From the NCBI GenBank assembly GCA_023205875.1, contig CP060757.1, positions 930,001 through 994,000 on the forward strand: 64,000 nt of DNA, read 5' to 3'. The translations under genes were made by a program, and so were the position numbers. The notes under the pieces are model-generated. The model worked only from the letters and a program-made list of their open reading frames with translations, ran no database searches and had not been told where the DNA came from. Shown here piece after piece: positions 1-8,365 of the stretch; the first letter of the stretch is position 1; every line of letters starts with the position of its first letter. This DNA comes from Chloropicon primus (taxonomy: Eukaryota; Chlorophyta; Chloropicophyceae; Chloropicales; Chloropicaceae).

Positions 1-1307
1 ACATGTGCTCGAGATGCGGCCTGTGTGACACGTACTACGTGGCGAAGGTGAAGGAGGCTTGCGGCTTCATCGGGGACGGGATGTCGCGGATCGACCAGCT
101 CGAGGAACAGGTGCACGGCAGGCAGAGGGACCTCGGGGAGGCGGATGAAGTCACCTTTGGGGTGCACGAGCACATGTCGTTCTGCAAGCTCACGCCTGGC
201 GTGGAGGGCGCGCAGTGGACCGGCGTCGTCACGACCATCGCCGTCGAGATGTTGAGGGCCGGCATGGTCGAGGCGGTAGTGTGCGTCCAAAGCGACCCCG
301 AAGACGAGTTGAAGCCGAAGCCATGCATCGCGATGACGGAAGAGGAGGTGATTGAGGCAAGGGGGGTGAAGCCTTCGCTCTCCCCGAACCTTGAGGTTCT
401 GGCGGAGGTGGAGGCGCGTGGCATCAAGAAGCTCCTCTTCATCGGGGTGGGCTGCCAGGTCCAAGCCCTGAGGAGTGTCGAAAAGTACCTTGGCTTGGAC
501 GAACTCTATGTGGTGGGCACCAACTGCACGGACAATGGCCCGAGGGAGGGCCTCGAGAAGTTCCTCCAAGTCACGAGCGCGAACCCGGATCAGGTCAAGC
601 ACTACGAGTTCATGCAAGATTACCGCGTCCATATGATGTACAAGGACGGAGTGACTGTTGAGAAGGTGCCGTACTTTTGCCTCCCCGCGGACCAGCTCAC
701 CGACGTCATAGCGACGTCCTGCTACTCGTGCTTTGACTACGTGAACTCCCTCGCCGACGTCGTGGTGGGCTACATGGGCGTCCCTTTCGAGGGGCCGGAC
801 GTTCCCATGACCAAGCACTTCCAGTACGCGACGATCCGCAATGAGAAAGGCAGGGAAATCTGGGACCTTCTTCGAGGGACGGAGAGGTTGGTGGAGGAGC
901 CCACCACCAGAGAGGGCGCGCGCCAGGACTTTGTGAAGCAGACCCTGGTGACGGACGACGACGTTCAACTGGGTCGGGCGAAGAGCAATCCGCTGCCGTT
1001 GTGGATCGGAAACATCCTGGCGGATGTCCTGGAGAAGATTGGACCAAAGGGACTCGAGTTCGCCGCCTACAGCCTGGACTACCACGTGCTGAGGAACTAC
1101 TTGCTGGTGTACAGGAGGCTGGGGAGGGAGAAAGCGTGGAGGCACCTGCCAGCCTACGCGAAGAAGATCATCGAGAGCGAGGATTACGAGGCCATCGTCG
1201 CCAAGCAGATTGCAAAGGGAGAAAAGGGGGAAGACTGGGATCTTCTCGATGAGATGGTGTCTGCGTTGCCGGGTGAGATCAGGGACCTTGTGAACAAGGT
1301 CCGCTGA
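1..1307 (+). CDS. HCAR: 7-hydroxymethyl chlorophyll a reductase (5' end outside window)
   Basis: FrhB/F420-hydrogenase beta-like flavo-iron-sulfur protein. The family member HCAR reduces 7-hydroxymethyl chlorophyll a to chlorophyll a with ferredoxin in the plastid, completing chlorophyll b to a conversion. Seen: an N-terminal cysteine cluster (CSRCGLCDTYY), the segment FIGDGMSRI, a central GVGCQVQALR stretch, GTNCTDNGPREG, and a second cysteine pair in SCYSCFDYVNSLADVVVGYMG-type context. The reading frame is open to the left edge and the first Met lies where plant homologues already have the cysteine motif, so the true start and transit peptide lie upstream. The frame ends at 1307. It converges with PEX10, 135 nt away. 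Family assignment is by remembered motif similarity and is strong. Confidence 0.9.
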   Translation, partial: MCSRCGLCDTYYVAKVKEACGFIGDGMSRIDQLEEQVHGRQRDLGEADEVTFGVHEHMSFCKLTPGVEGAQWTGVVTTIAVEMLRAGMVEAVVCVQSDPEDELKPKPCIAMTEEEVIEARGVKPSLSPNLEVLAEVEARGIKKLLFIGVGCQVQALRSVEKYLGLDELYVVGTNCTDNGPREGLEKFLQVTSANPDQVKHYEFMQDYRVHMMYKDGVTVEKVPYFCLPADQLTDVIATSCYSCFDYVNSLADVVVGYMGVPFEGPDVPMTKHFQYATIRNEKGREIWDLLRGTERLVEEPTTREGARQDFVKQTLVTDDDVQLGRAKSNPLPLWIGNILADVLEKIGPKGLEFAAYSLDYHVLRNYLLVYRRLGREKAWRHLPAYAKKIIESEDYEAIVAKQIAKGEKGEDWDLLDEMVSALPGEIRDLVNKVR

Positions 1308-1417
1308 TGGTGGTAGGCAACAAGGCGTGCAAGGCTCTCCTCCCTCTGAAAGCTAATAGATGGTATGTTTAGTTGTACAAAAGACGTTTAGATATCTTAT
1401 GATAGATTGTGCTATTC

Positions 1418-1422
1418 TTACA
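1418..1422 (-). terminator. TGTAA (minus strand) of PEX10
   Basis: TTACA on the plus strand, 21 nt past the PEX10 stop at 1443. Confidence 0.6.
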
Positions 1423-1442
1423 CGCAACGGACTTGGATCCCG

Positions 1443-2417
1443 TCAGATGTGGATATGGTGCATGCACACCAAGTCCCTCGTGTCTGCCCCCGACCTGCAG
1501 AGGGGGCATTCCTCCTTTTGGTTGCACCAGTGGAGTATGCAGGACCAACAGAACACGTGGCCGCATGGGGTTGAAGTTGGGAACTCCACGTTCGAGAGGC
1601 AGAGAGGGCACTTCGCTTCGTGTTCCAGCGCCGCGTCAGAGCTTTGGCTCGCTGGAGCTCGCTCCGACTTTTCCTTGTTGCTGAAAAACTTCAAGTTTCC
1701 CTCGCTGCCCCCTTGCCCATCACTCTCAAGGGACTCTGAAGCGGAGTGCCTCCTCTCCACGTACTTGACGAACTCTGCCAGGATCAGAAACCAGCCCAGA
1801 ATCCTGTAGTGAGGCTGCCTCTCGGTCTTGCTGATCTCGTCGTACGAGAAGAAGGAGACGCGGCTCAGCCTGTAGGCCAGCTGGGGGAACAAGCCGTTGA
1901 GGAAGAAAACGAGGAGGCAGCCCCGCTCTGCGGCCTGCAGAATTCCGAAGAGTGCTGAGGACAGCTCGTAAGAACTGAGCTGGGGCAGAAACCTCCCCCC
2001 AACCAAGCCCCTCAGGCTCCTGTACGCAGGCGTTGCGAGGGACATGATGCCCGTGCTCGAGCTGTAGAGCTTCCCTGCAGAGTAGGGAAGCCCTATCCGA
2101 AAGAGAACGAGCAAGCCCAATCGACTCTTGCTCGGAATCTGGCCGCTCGGGTGCCACATCGGAAGCAGGTCGCAGTCCTCCTGACCCAGCGTCTGGTTCC
2201 TCGAGTTGCGAGCGAGGGCCTCGTAGCAAAGATCCACAATAGCCTCCGCCTCGGCCTTGTAGTTCGTCGCATTCGCTGCGCCCACCACCGCGTTCACAAC
2301 GCCCTCGATTTCTTTGAACAGCAGCTTGCCGTAAGCCTTGTCCTTCTGCAGAGATCGGTAGATCTGTCTCCGGGACGCCAGAGGCAGGTGCGCCAGACCA
2401 CCTCCACCTCCCGCCAT
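1443..2417 (-). CDS. PEX10: Peroxisome biogenesis RING E3 ligase, PEX10-like
   Basis: 324 aa. N-terminal Pex2/Pex12-type helical region (about residues 10-240) with hydrophobic stretches near 85-125 and 155-190, then a C-terminal C3HC4 RING at about 265-305: CPLC, CGHVFCWSCILHWC and CPLCR provide the zinc ligands. PEX10 acts in the peroxisomal membrane with PEX2 and PEX12 to ubiquitinate the import receptor PEX5. The complete RING argues for PEX10 or PEX2 over PEX12; the C-terminal RING and overall length fit PEX10 best. The first ATG (2415-2417) directly starts conserved sequence. TTACA at 1418-1422 is a minus-strand TGTAA signal 21 nt past the stop. It diverges from the LRR/U-box gene with only 124 nt between start codons. 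Confidence 0.88.
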   Translation of the reverse strand: MAGGGGGLAHLPLASRRQIYRSLQKDKAYGKLLFKEIEGVVNAVVGAANATNYKAEAEAIVDLCYEALARNSRNQTLGQEDCDLLPMWHPSGQIPSKSRLGLLVLFRIGLPYSAGKLYSSSTGIMSLATPAYRSLRGLVGGRFLPQLSSYELSSALFGILQAAERGCLLVFFLNGLFPQLAYRLSRVSFFSYDEISKTERQPHYRILGWFLILAEFVKYVERRHSASESLESDGQGGSEGNLKFFSNKEKSERAPASQSSDAALEHEAKCPLCLSNVEFPTSTPCGHVFCWSCILHWCNQKEECPLCRSGADTRDLVCMHHIHI

Positions 2418-2541
2418 CCTTTGTCCCTCACCAACCCACGCCGCTCCCCCTCATATTCTATTTTGCTGCTGCAGGAGGAGGACGTTCAAGAAGATTTACA
2501 TATATCTTGGAGTGGAGGAGGTGGAGGACGGGTGTGTTAGG

Positions 2542-4338
2542 ATGGAGGAGCTCGTGGACAAGGCGGTGGAGAGGGAGGGGATGGTGCTCTGCCTCACACA
2601 GCACGCTCTCAAGCAAGTCCCCGCGAAAGTCTTCAGTCACTTGGGCCTCGTGGAGCTGGACTTGTCGAGGAACTCCATTGTGGAGCTGGCTCCCTCAATC
2701 CAGGTTCTGAAGTCCCTACAAGTTCTTAAGCTGAGTTGGAACGGCCTGACCAACCTCCCGAAAGAGGTGTGCAGACTGAAAAAGCTGAAGATGCTTTACC
2801 TGCAGTTCAACAACTTGACCTTTCTCCCGGAGGACTTGGGAAATTTAGAGAATCTAGCAGTCCTCCAGGCAAACGACAACAAGATACATCACGTGCCCGA
2901 GAGCGTCAGCAAGCTCGGGCACTTGTCCGAGCTGAACTTGGAATACAACCAGATCCAGATTCTCCCGAATACTCTGCACCTGGCCGGCACGAAGAACCCT
3001 TTGGGTCTAGGGGCGCTGAAGCTGAGGGGAAATCCGCTACTTTATCCTTCTCAGGACGTGATCGTGGAAGGAACAAGAGCCGTTCTCGAATTCTTGAGGA
3101 AGCAGTCTGGTGGGCAAACCAGTGGAGTGAGGCGTGGGGGGCAAGAGCCAGCGAAGCTGGAGTCGCCTGAGTGTCTGAAGGCGAAAGGCGGAGTCTCGTT
3201 CTACGTCCAGCACCGAAACCTCAGCAGCAGCGTTCGGAACCTCAGGGGAGGGGAAGAGGAGCAGGGGGGGGACGGCTCCTCGGAGCGGCCTGGGCCGAAC
3301 ACGGAGAAGGACAAGTACGCTTACTTGCATACTGACCTGCACAGGGAGGTGGAAGAGCTCATCGCACAGACGAGAGAAACGTTTTCCATGGAGGGAGGAG
3401 GACCTTCGGACAGATCAAGCAGGCACGAACCGGGAAGTTCTTCGAGCGCCAGAGCAGCAGCAAGCAGCAACAGCAGCAGCGGCACACCTCATGAGTGCCC
3501 GAGTCCAAGCCACAGAAGGGCGTCCCCTGCAAAAATTCACAATGGGAGGACTCTCTTCACGAGTGGTAGTTCGCCAGCAATACCCGAAAGGTCGAGAGTG
3601 GCTGACCTGCGGGTCACTCCCGCGCCGTCGCCAGGAAAGGCGAGCACGGCGTCAGGGCAGGACAATGAAGCGAGGGGTAGGCAAAGCAGCTTTGCGAGGT
3701 CCTTTTACGAGCACGGTGCGTCAAGGCAGCTCAGGGGCATGGACCTCGGGGAATGTATAACGGTGAACGGGAAGCAAAGGAAGGTCGACGCCCAGCCACA
3801 AGGACCGGAAGATGTCAGTCAGCAGGCTGAAGGGGCTCAAAGTTATTCCGAGCGGACCGAACCAGCGGGGGACGCCACACCGGGGGCTCCACCAGCTGTC
3901 ACTGAAGAGGACATTGATATCGTCCACCAGCTCTTGGCGCAGAGAAATCCTGGCATAGCTTATGCCATGAGAGGAATTTTATACCATACCGAGGTCAACG
4001 ACGAGGACGACAATTCGTCGATAGAGGATGAGATGACCCCGGAGTCTCTGAGCAAGCTGGTGGAGGAGGTGAGGGGGTCGCCCAGCACGTCCCCCCCTCG
4101 AGCATCTCCCCGCAAGGACTTGCCAAAAGAATTCTTTTGCCCAATCACTCACGACCTGATGAAAGACCCGGTCGTATTGTCAGATGGCCACACGTACGAG
4201 AGGAAGGCGATCGAGAAGTGGATCAAGCTGGGAAAGACGACCTCGCCCATGACGGGCGTACCCCTCCAGAACATGAGCCTGACCCCCAACTTCACCCTGA
4301 GGAGCATGCTTCAGAACCCAAGCTTCAGAACCGGATAA
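2542..4338 (+). CDS. LRR and U-box domain protein, probable E3 ubiquitin ligase
   Basis: 598 aa from the ATG at 2542; an in-frame GTG 30 nt upstream is not needed. Residues about 12-190 hold roughly six Leu-rich repeats of the SHOC2/PIRL type (LxxLxLxxNxLxxLPxxL, for example LKMLYLQFNNLTFLP). A long low-complexity, Ser/Gly-rich middle (about 200-510) follows. The C-terminus (about 527-598) is a U-box: EFFCPITHDLMKDPVVLSDG, then HTYERKAIEKWI and a TSPMTG loop. U-boxes recruit E2 enzymes; the LRRs would supply substrate or small-GTPase recognition (inference). The U-box occupies the extreme C-terminus, and I do not recall this domain order as a common plant PUB architecture. Single exon. Confidence 0.85.
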   Translation: MEELVDKAVEREGMVLCLTQHALKQVPAKVFSHLGLVELDLSRNSIVELAPSIQVLKSLQVLKLSWNGLTNLPKEVCRLKKLKMLYLQFNNLTFLPEDLGNLENLAVLQANDNKIHHVPESVSKLGHLSELNLEYNQIQILPNTLHLAGTKNPLGLGALKLRGNPLLYPSQDVIVEGTRAVLEFLRKQSGGQTSGVRRGGQEPAKLESPECLKAKGGVSFYVQHRNLSSSVRNLRGGEEEQGGDGSSERPGPNTEKDKYAYLHTDLHREVEELIAQTRETFSMEGGGPSDRSSRHEPGSSSSARAAASSNSSSGTPHECPSPSHRRASPAKIHNGRTLFTSGSSPAIPERSRVADLRVTPAPSPGKASTASGQDNEARGRQSSFARSFYEHGASRQLRGMDLGECITVNGKQRKVDAQPQGPEDVSQQAEGAQSYSERTEPAGDATPGAPPAVTEEDIDIVHQLLAQRNPGIAYAMRGILYHTEVNDEDDNSSIEDEMTPESLSKLVEEVRGSPSTSPPRASPRKDLPKEFFCPITHDLMKDPVVLSDGHTYERKAIEKWIKLGKTTSPMTGVPLQNMSLTPNFTLRSMLQNPSFRTG

Positions 4339-4397
4339 AAAAACTTTGGTGTGCGAGCGATATAAGTTGTATTAAAAAATTCCGTAAGTCTCTAAGG

Positions 4398-5198
4398 CTA
4401 GTCGTCATCAGGAACGGGGCACGTGTAGTTCAGCGCCATCCTTCCACCGTCCGCGTAGAGGGTCTGGCCACTCATGTAGGACGAGAGCTCCGAGGCCAGG
4501 AACACCGCAATGTCACCGATCTCTTTTGGCTGCCCGAGGCGTCCCAAGGGGGTCCTCGAAAGGATTCTCGACAGGGAGTCCTTGTCCAGCGAGTCCAGCA
4601 ATTCGGTCTTGATGCTTCCGGGTCCTATGGCGTTGACCCTGATGTTTTCGGCCGCGAGGGACACCGCCATGTTCCTCGTGAGGTTGTTCACCCCGCCCTT
4701 GGCGGTGTTGTACGCCGTGATGGACGGGATCGCCATGATCGCATTCACTGAGGACATGTTTATGATGCTCCCGCCCCTCCCTGGCTTCGCCTTGTTCTGC
4801 TCCACCATCTGCCTCGCCGCAGCCTGGCCAGTGAGGAAGACGCCCTTGAGGTTCACCCGGATCACCGAGTCGAAGTCCTCCTCGCTCAGGTCCAGGAAGT
4901 TCCCAACCCGCAGGATGGCCGCGTTCGCCACGCAGATGTCGAGGCCACCAAAGTCCTGCACAACCGTCTCGACGGCGTTGTCCACGGACGCCTTGCTCCC
5001 GACGTCACACTTGGTGAACTTGGCCTCGATCCCCTCGCCCGCCAGCTTCTTCTCTGCAGCCTGGCCGAGCTCCTCGTCGATCTCGGCGAGGTAGACCTTC
5101 GCCCCGCTCAAGCCGAGCGCTCGGGCGCAGGCCAGGCCTATGCCCCTGCCCGCGCCCGTCACCATGGCAGACTTCCCCAACAAAAGCTTCGCCGCCAT
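4398..5198 (-). CDS. Short-chain dehydrogenase/reductase (classical SDR)
   Basis: 266 aa, single exon. A Rossmann fold begins at residue 10: TGAGRGIG is the dinucleotide-binding glycine motif, CDV the adenine-ring motif, VANAA replaces the usual NNAG, and the catalytic Ser and YNTAK supply the Ser-Tyr-Lys triad. The C-terminus (FLASELSSYMSGQTLYADGG) is typical of FabG/glucose dehydrogenase-like SDRs. There is no clear targeting peptide: conserved sequence starts within ten residues of the ATG at 5198. Substrate cannot be deduced. It lies in tandem with PDH E1-alpha on the same strand, 190 nt downstream of it. A second SDR at 10198-11122 is only family-related. Confidence 0.88.
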   Translation of the reverse strand: MAAKLLLGKSAMVTGAGRGIGLACARALGLSGAKVYLAEIDEELGQAAEKKLAGEGIEAKFTKCDVGSKASVDNAVETVVQDFGGLDICVANAAILRVGNFLDLSEEDFDSVIRVNLKGVFLTGQAAARQMVEQNKAKPGRGGSIINMSSVNAIMAIPSITAYNTAKGGVNNLTRNMAVSLAAENIRVNAIGPGSIKTELLDSLDKDSLSRILSRTPLGRLGQPKEIGDIAVFLASELSSYMSGQTLYADGGRMALNYTCPVPDDD

Positions 5199-5323
5199 CC
5201 TTCTTGCTCTCTGCTGTCCCTTGTCTTGTCCTCACCTTGGCCCGACCGACTGCTGCTGCTGACGTGGGAGGAGCCTTTTGGTGGGGGGAGAGGGCGTGAG
5301 CTCAAAGTGATGTTCCAAAATAG

Positions 5324-5328
5324 TTACA
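5324..5328 (-). terminator. TGTAA (minus strand) of PDH E1-alpha
   Basis: TTACA on the plus strand, 60 nt past the stop at 5388, between two minus-strand genes. Confidence 0.55.
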
Positions 5329-5387
5329 TTCTTGGGGTGGTGTTAGTTCTTAATGGTCGGTTGAAGTGAACTCGGAGCCCACAGCGC

Positions 5388-6686
5388 TCAAGGAAAGTTC
5401 GGGCTCTGGGAGCCGCCGTCGGCCGCGATTCCAAAGCCGCTGGGGTCCGCAAAAACGTTCTCGAGGAGCTGCTCCTTTCCTGGCCTGGGACTGGCGTCCG
5501 CGAACTCTACCGCCTCCTCCACCTCGTCGTCCACCTGCTTCTCCAGGGCCTTGACCTCCTTCTCGGTCGCGAGGCCTTCCTTGATCAGGTACTCCCTGAA
5601 CTTTGGGATCGGGTCCCTCTTCGCGTAGAACTCCTTCTCCTCCGGCTTCCTGAGCTCGTCGGGATCGGCGAGGGAGTGCCCCCTGTACCTGTAGGTCTCG
5701 CACTCGATGAGGGTCGGTCCGTCGCCCCTCCTGGCGCGGGCGATGGCCTCCTCCGCGACCTTTCTCACCGCGAGGACGTCCATGCCGTCGACGAGGACGC
5801 CGGGCATGCCGAAGGCTGGGCCCTTCTTGTAGATGTAGGGCTCCTTGTCCCCCATGGAGGGCGCGGTGGCCCTGTCGTGCGCCATTCCGATGGCCCACTT
5901 GTTGTTCTCCACGACGAAGAGGCAGGGGAGCTTGTAGAGGCTCGCCATGTTCAGGGTCTCGTAGAACGCCCCGTTGTTGCAGGTGCCGTCGCCGAAGAAG
6001 CTGGCGCAGACCTGGTCCGCGCTCTCGTCCCCCAAGACGTCCCTCTTGTACCTCGCCTGGAAGGCCGCCCCGGCGCCCACGGGGATCCCCTCGCCGATGA
6101 AGGCGAAGCCGCCGAGGAAGTTGTGCTCCGCGGAGAACATGTGCATCGACCCCCCCTGCCCTCTGCAGATCCCGTCCTTCTTGCCGAAGAGCTCCGCCAT
6201 GACCTTACCCATGGGAACGCCCTTGCTCACGGCGTGGACGTGGTCCCTGTAAGTGGAGCACACGTAGTCGTCGGACCTCATCGCGCCTATCACGCCCGTC
6301 GACACGGCCTCCTGCCCGTTGTAAAGGTGGACGAAGCCGAACATCTTCCCCCTGTAGTACATCTGGGCGCACATGTCCTCAAAGTTTCGGCCCCTCAGCA
6401 TGTCCACGTAGATGGCCCTCGCGGCCTCCTTGTCCACCTTGAAGCTCGGGTCGTTCACCACCTTGTCCGGGTTCGAGCCCGAGCCCTTCGGAGACGGGGA
6501 CGAAGACTTGCTCTTGCTCACGGACGCCACGCCGACCACCTTGCCCGACGGCCCCGCCTTCCCGCCCTCCGCCTGAGCCGAGGCCACCACCCGGGACCTG
6601 CTCTTCCAAAGAGGGCGTCCAAACGACGACGCCCTCCTCCGCGAACCGACCACGCCCCTCGGTCCCGACGCCACCTTCCCCTCCAT
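5388..6686 (-). CDS. Pyruvate dehydrogenase E1 component, alpha subunit, plastid type
   Basis: 432 aa from the ATG at 6686; another in-frame ATG lies at 6722. The first ~60 residues are rich in Ser, Arg and Gly and look like a plastid transit peptide. The mature part has the E1-alpha order: the phosphopyruvate-side segment [18 protein letters not shown]-like [15 protein letters not shown], and the thiamine-diphosphate motif [15 protein letters not shown] ending NNKWAIGM. It decarboxylates pyruvate with E1-beta to feed acetyl-CoA to fatty-acid synthesis. Closer to plastid/cyanobacterial than mitochondrial E1-alpha, judged from the lack of the phosphorylation-loop signature YRYHGHSMSDPG (here [13 protein letters not shown]). 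TTACA at 5324-5328 is a minus-strand TGTAA 60 nt past the stop. Confidence 0.93.
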   Translation of the reverse strand: MEGKVASGPRGVVGSRRRASSFGRPLWKSRSRVVASAQAEGGKAGPSGKVVGVASVSKSKSSSPSPKGSGSNPDKVVNDPSFKVDKEAARAIYVDMLRGRNFEDMCAQMYYRGKMFGFVHLYNGQEAVSTGVIGAMRSDDYVCSTYRDHVHAVSKGVPMGKVMAELFGKKDGICRGQGGSMHMFSAEHNFLGGFAFIGEGIPVGAGAAFQARYKRDVLGDESADQVCASFFGDGTCNNGAFYETLNMASLYKLPCLFVVENNKWAIGMAHDRATAPSMGDKEPYIYKKGPAFGMPGVLVDGMDVLAVRKVAEEAIARARRGDGPTLIECETYRYRGHSLADPDELRKPEEKEFYAKRDPIPKFREYLIKEGLATEKEVKALEKQVDDEVEEAVEFADASPRPGKEQLLENVFADPSGFGIAADGGSQSPNFP

Positions 6687-6954
6687 CCTCACCGCCCTCG
6701 CACCCGTCCACGTCGTCCTCATTCTCCCCCTTCTCCAGCCGAGCGAGAGAGAACACAACACACACACACCAACGACAGACCGCCCCCCTCTCTTTTCTCT
6801 CGACCGAGCGTTTCCTTCGATGCACGACCGCTCGTTTTTCTCTGCTGCGGAAAAGTGTACGAATGCGAGTGATGCGTGTAATAAAAATAAAGGGGGCCAA
6901 GGCCAGATATTTAGATTTAGGCGAAGAGAACCTTTTGGCAGGACGACGACGAGG

Positions 6955-8007
6955 ATGGAGCTGGCACGAAGGGGTTGTGGAGTGGTGGGCGTGGGGAGGG
7001 TTGCGGTGACGAGGGCGAGCAGGTCGGCGGCGACGTCTTCCTCGTCTTCCTCGACGACGCCCTCTGCGCACGCGCAGGAGAAGGACTACAAGGTTCGGGT
7101 GCTGAGGTACCCGGATGGGTACGAGAGGGTGCTGAGGTACCCCAAGGACAAGGCCAAGAGGAGGAGCGCGGCGAGCGGGACGGTGGCGTCGACGGCCCAG
7201 GTGGAGACGACCCACGCCGACGTCTCCTGGGACATTGCGGGCGCGAGGGCGTCCCCGGAGGTCGCGGAGGCGAAGCCACCGACCCAGCCCGAGGGGGTGG
7301 AGACCTCCAAGGTGGAGGAGGAGGCCGTGGAGGAGGAGTTGGAAGTGGTACGTGGTCTGGTTCTCGTTCTCGTTCTCGTTTGGTTGCGCGGGGCACCAGC
7401 GTGCTCTCTCTCTCTCTCTCTCTCTCTTGCGCGCGCCCCGCTCTCCGTTTCCGCTCTCCGTTTTTTTTGGACTGACTGACACGTGCTCTCTCCCGCTTCG
7501 CAGCCTTCCACGATTCCGGACACGCCCACGGAGCTGCTGCGGAAGCAAAAGTCGGAGGAGTTCCTGCTGTCCAGGAAGCTGGAGTGGGACTACGCAAAGT
7601 CGTCCTTCGAGGTGATGGACAGCTGCCCTTGGGTCGAGCCCAGGCCCCTGTGGGTCCTCGGAACCCTGGACGCGCAAGGGGGGGTCCAGACCTTCACCCT
7701 GCGAACGAGGGTGAGCAAGGACGAACTGGAGGCGGAGATGGAGATGCTCGTCGGGAAGCGCCTCTCGGTTTCCCACCTGACGGACGGGGTCGTCACCTTC
7801 GAGTCCAAGGGAATCGCCGAGCACTTTGCGGAGGAGAACACCACCGCCACCACGGAGCTCTTCGTGTTCGAGGTCGGCTCGCACGAGCTCTTCCAGATGA
7901 CCGCGGACGTCAAGGCCGTCGTGGTGCTGATGAAGAGCAACAAGTCGAACCCCAGCGCCAGGATGCTCGCCACGGTGCTGAGAGACCAGCCGGAGCTCGA
8001 CACCTGA
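6955..8007 (+). CDS. Conserved-looking protein of unknown function, probably organelle-targeted
   Basis: Two exons, 6955-7347 and 7504-8007, phase 0, GTACGT donor and CAG acceptor; 298 aa. The N-terminus is rich in Arg, Ala and Ser with few acids, consistent with a plastid or mitochondrial presequence (inference). VLRYP occurs twice about 12 residues apart near residue 45-60, then an acidic linker. Exon 2 encodes a mixed alpha/beta region with no motif I recognise ([27 protein letters not shown]). The upstream ORF extension starting at 6820 runs through AT-rich leader and is not used. It diverges from PDH E1-alpha with 268 nt between starts. Function unknown. Confidence 0.7.
7404..7427. repeat. 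(CT)12 microsatellite inside an intron
   Basis: Uninterrupted CT dinucleotides within the 156-nt intron of the gene at 6955-8007; they may serve as an extended polypyrimidine tract. Confidence 0.95.
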
Positions 8008-8365
8008 CGAGAGGCGGGTCGTCTGTTCGAAAAACGAAGTATTATGTGCGCCAGCCAGGCCCCACAAAGGAAAAGAAAAAAAGCAGGAAAAGGTCGGGCG
8101 AGAGCTTAGCTGTACACTAGAGTGGTCCGCCACCACGACATGCTCCCTTCAACCCGGCCTGGCCCCCTGCCTCTCTGTTTTTAGGCTTCTAAACCCAAAC
8201 GAAAATTATACATTAGTCAGTTAACTAGAAGTCCTTCCCGCCCAAAGTCGACTTCTGAGTCGAGTCAGACAGCCAGCAAGCAGATCGAAGCCAGGCCAGG
8301 AGGGCGAACGCCGCTGCTCCTCTCGGCAAGAAAGGGGGCGTGGCGTCGCTCGACGGGCCCGGAGA
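8008..8365. other. Intergenic gap, 358 nt
   Basis: Between two plus-strand genes. The first half is AT-richer 3' flank of the unknown gene; the second half (from about 8225) is GC-rich leader of the exonuclease-CPBP gene. No gene or structured RNA recognised. Confidence 0.5.

Noticed and set aside
6687-6767. Longer N-terminus for PDH E1-alpha
   Set aside because: An ATG at 6722 is possible, but the extra residues are not needed for a transit peptide; 6686 was preferred without certainty.
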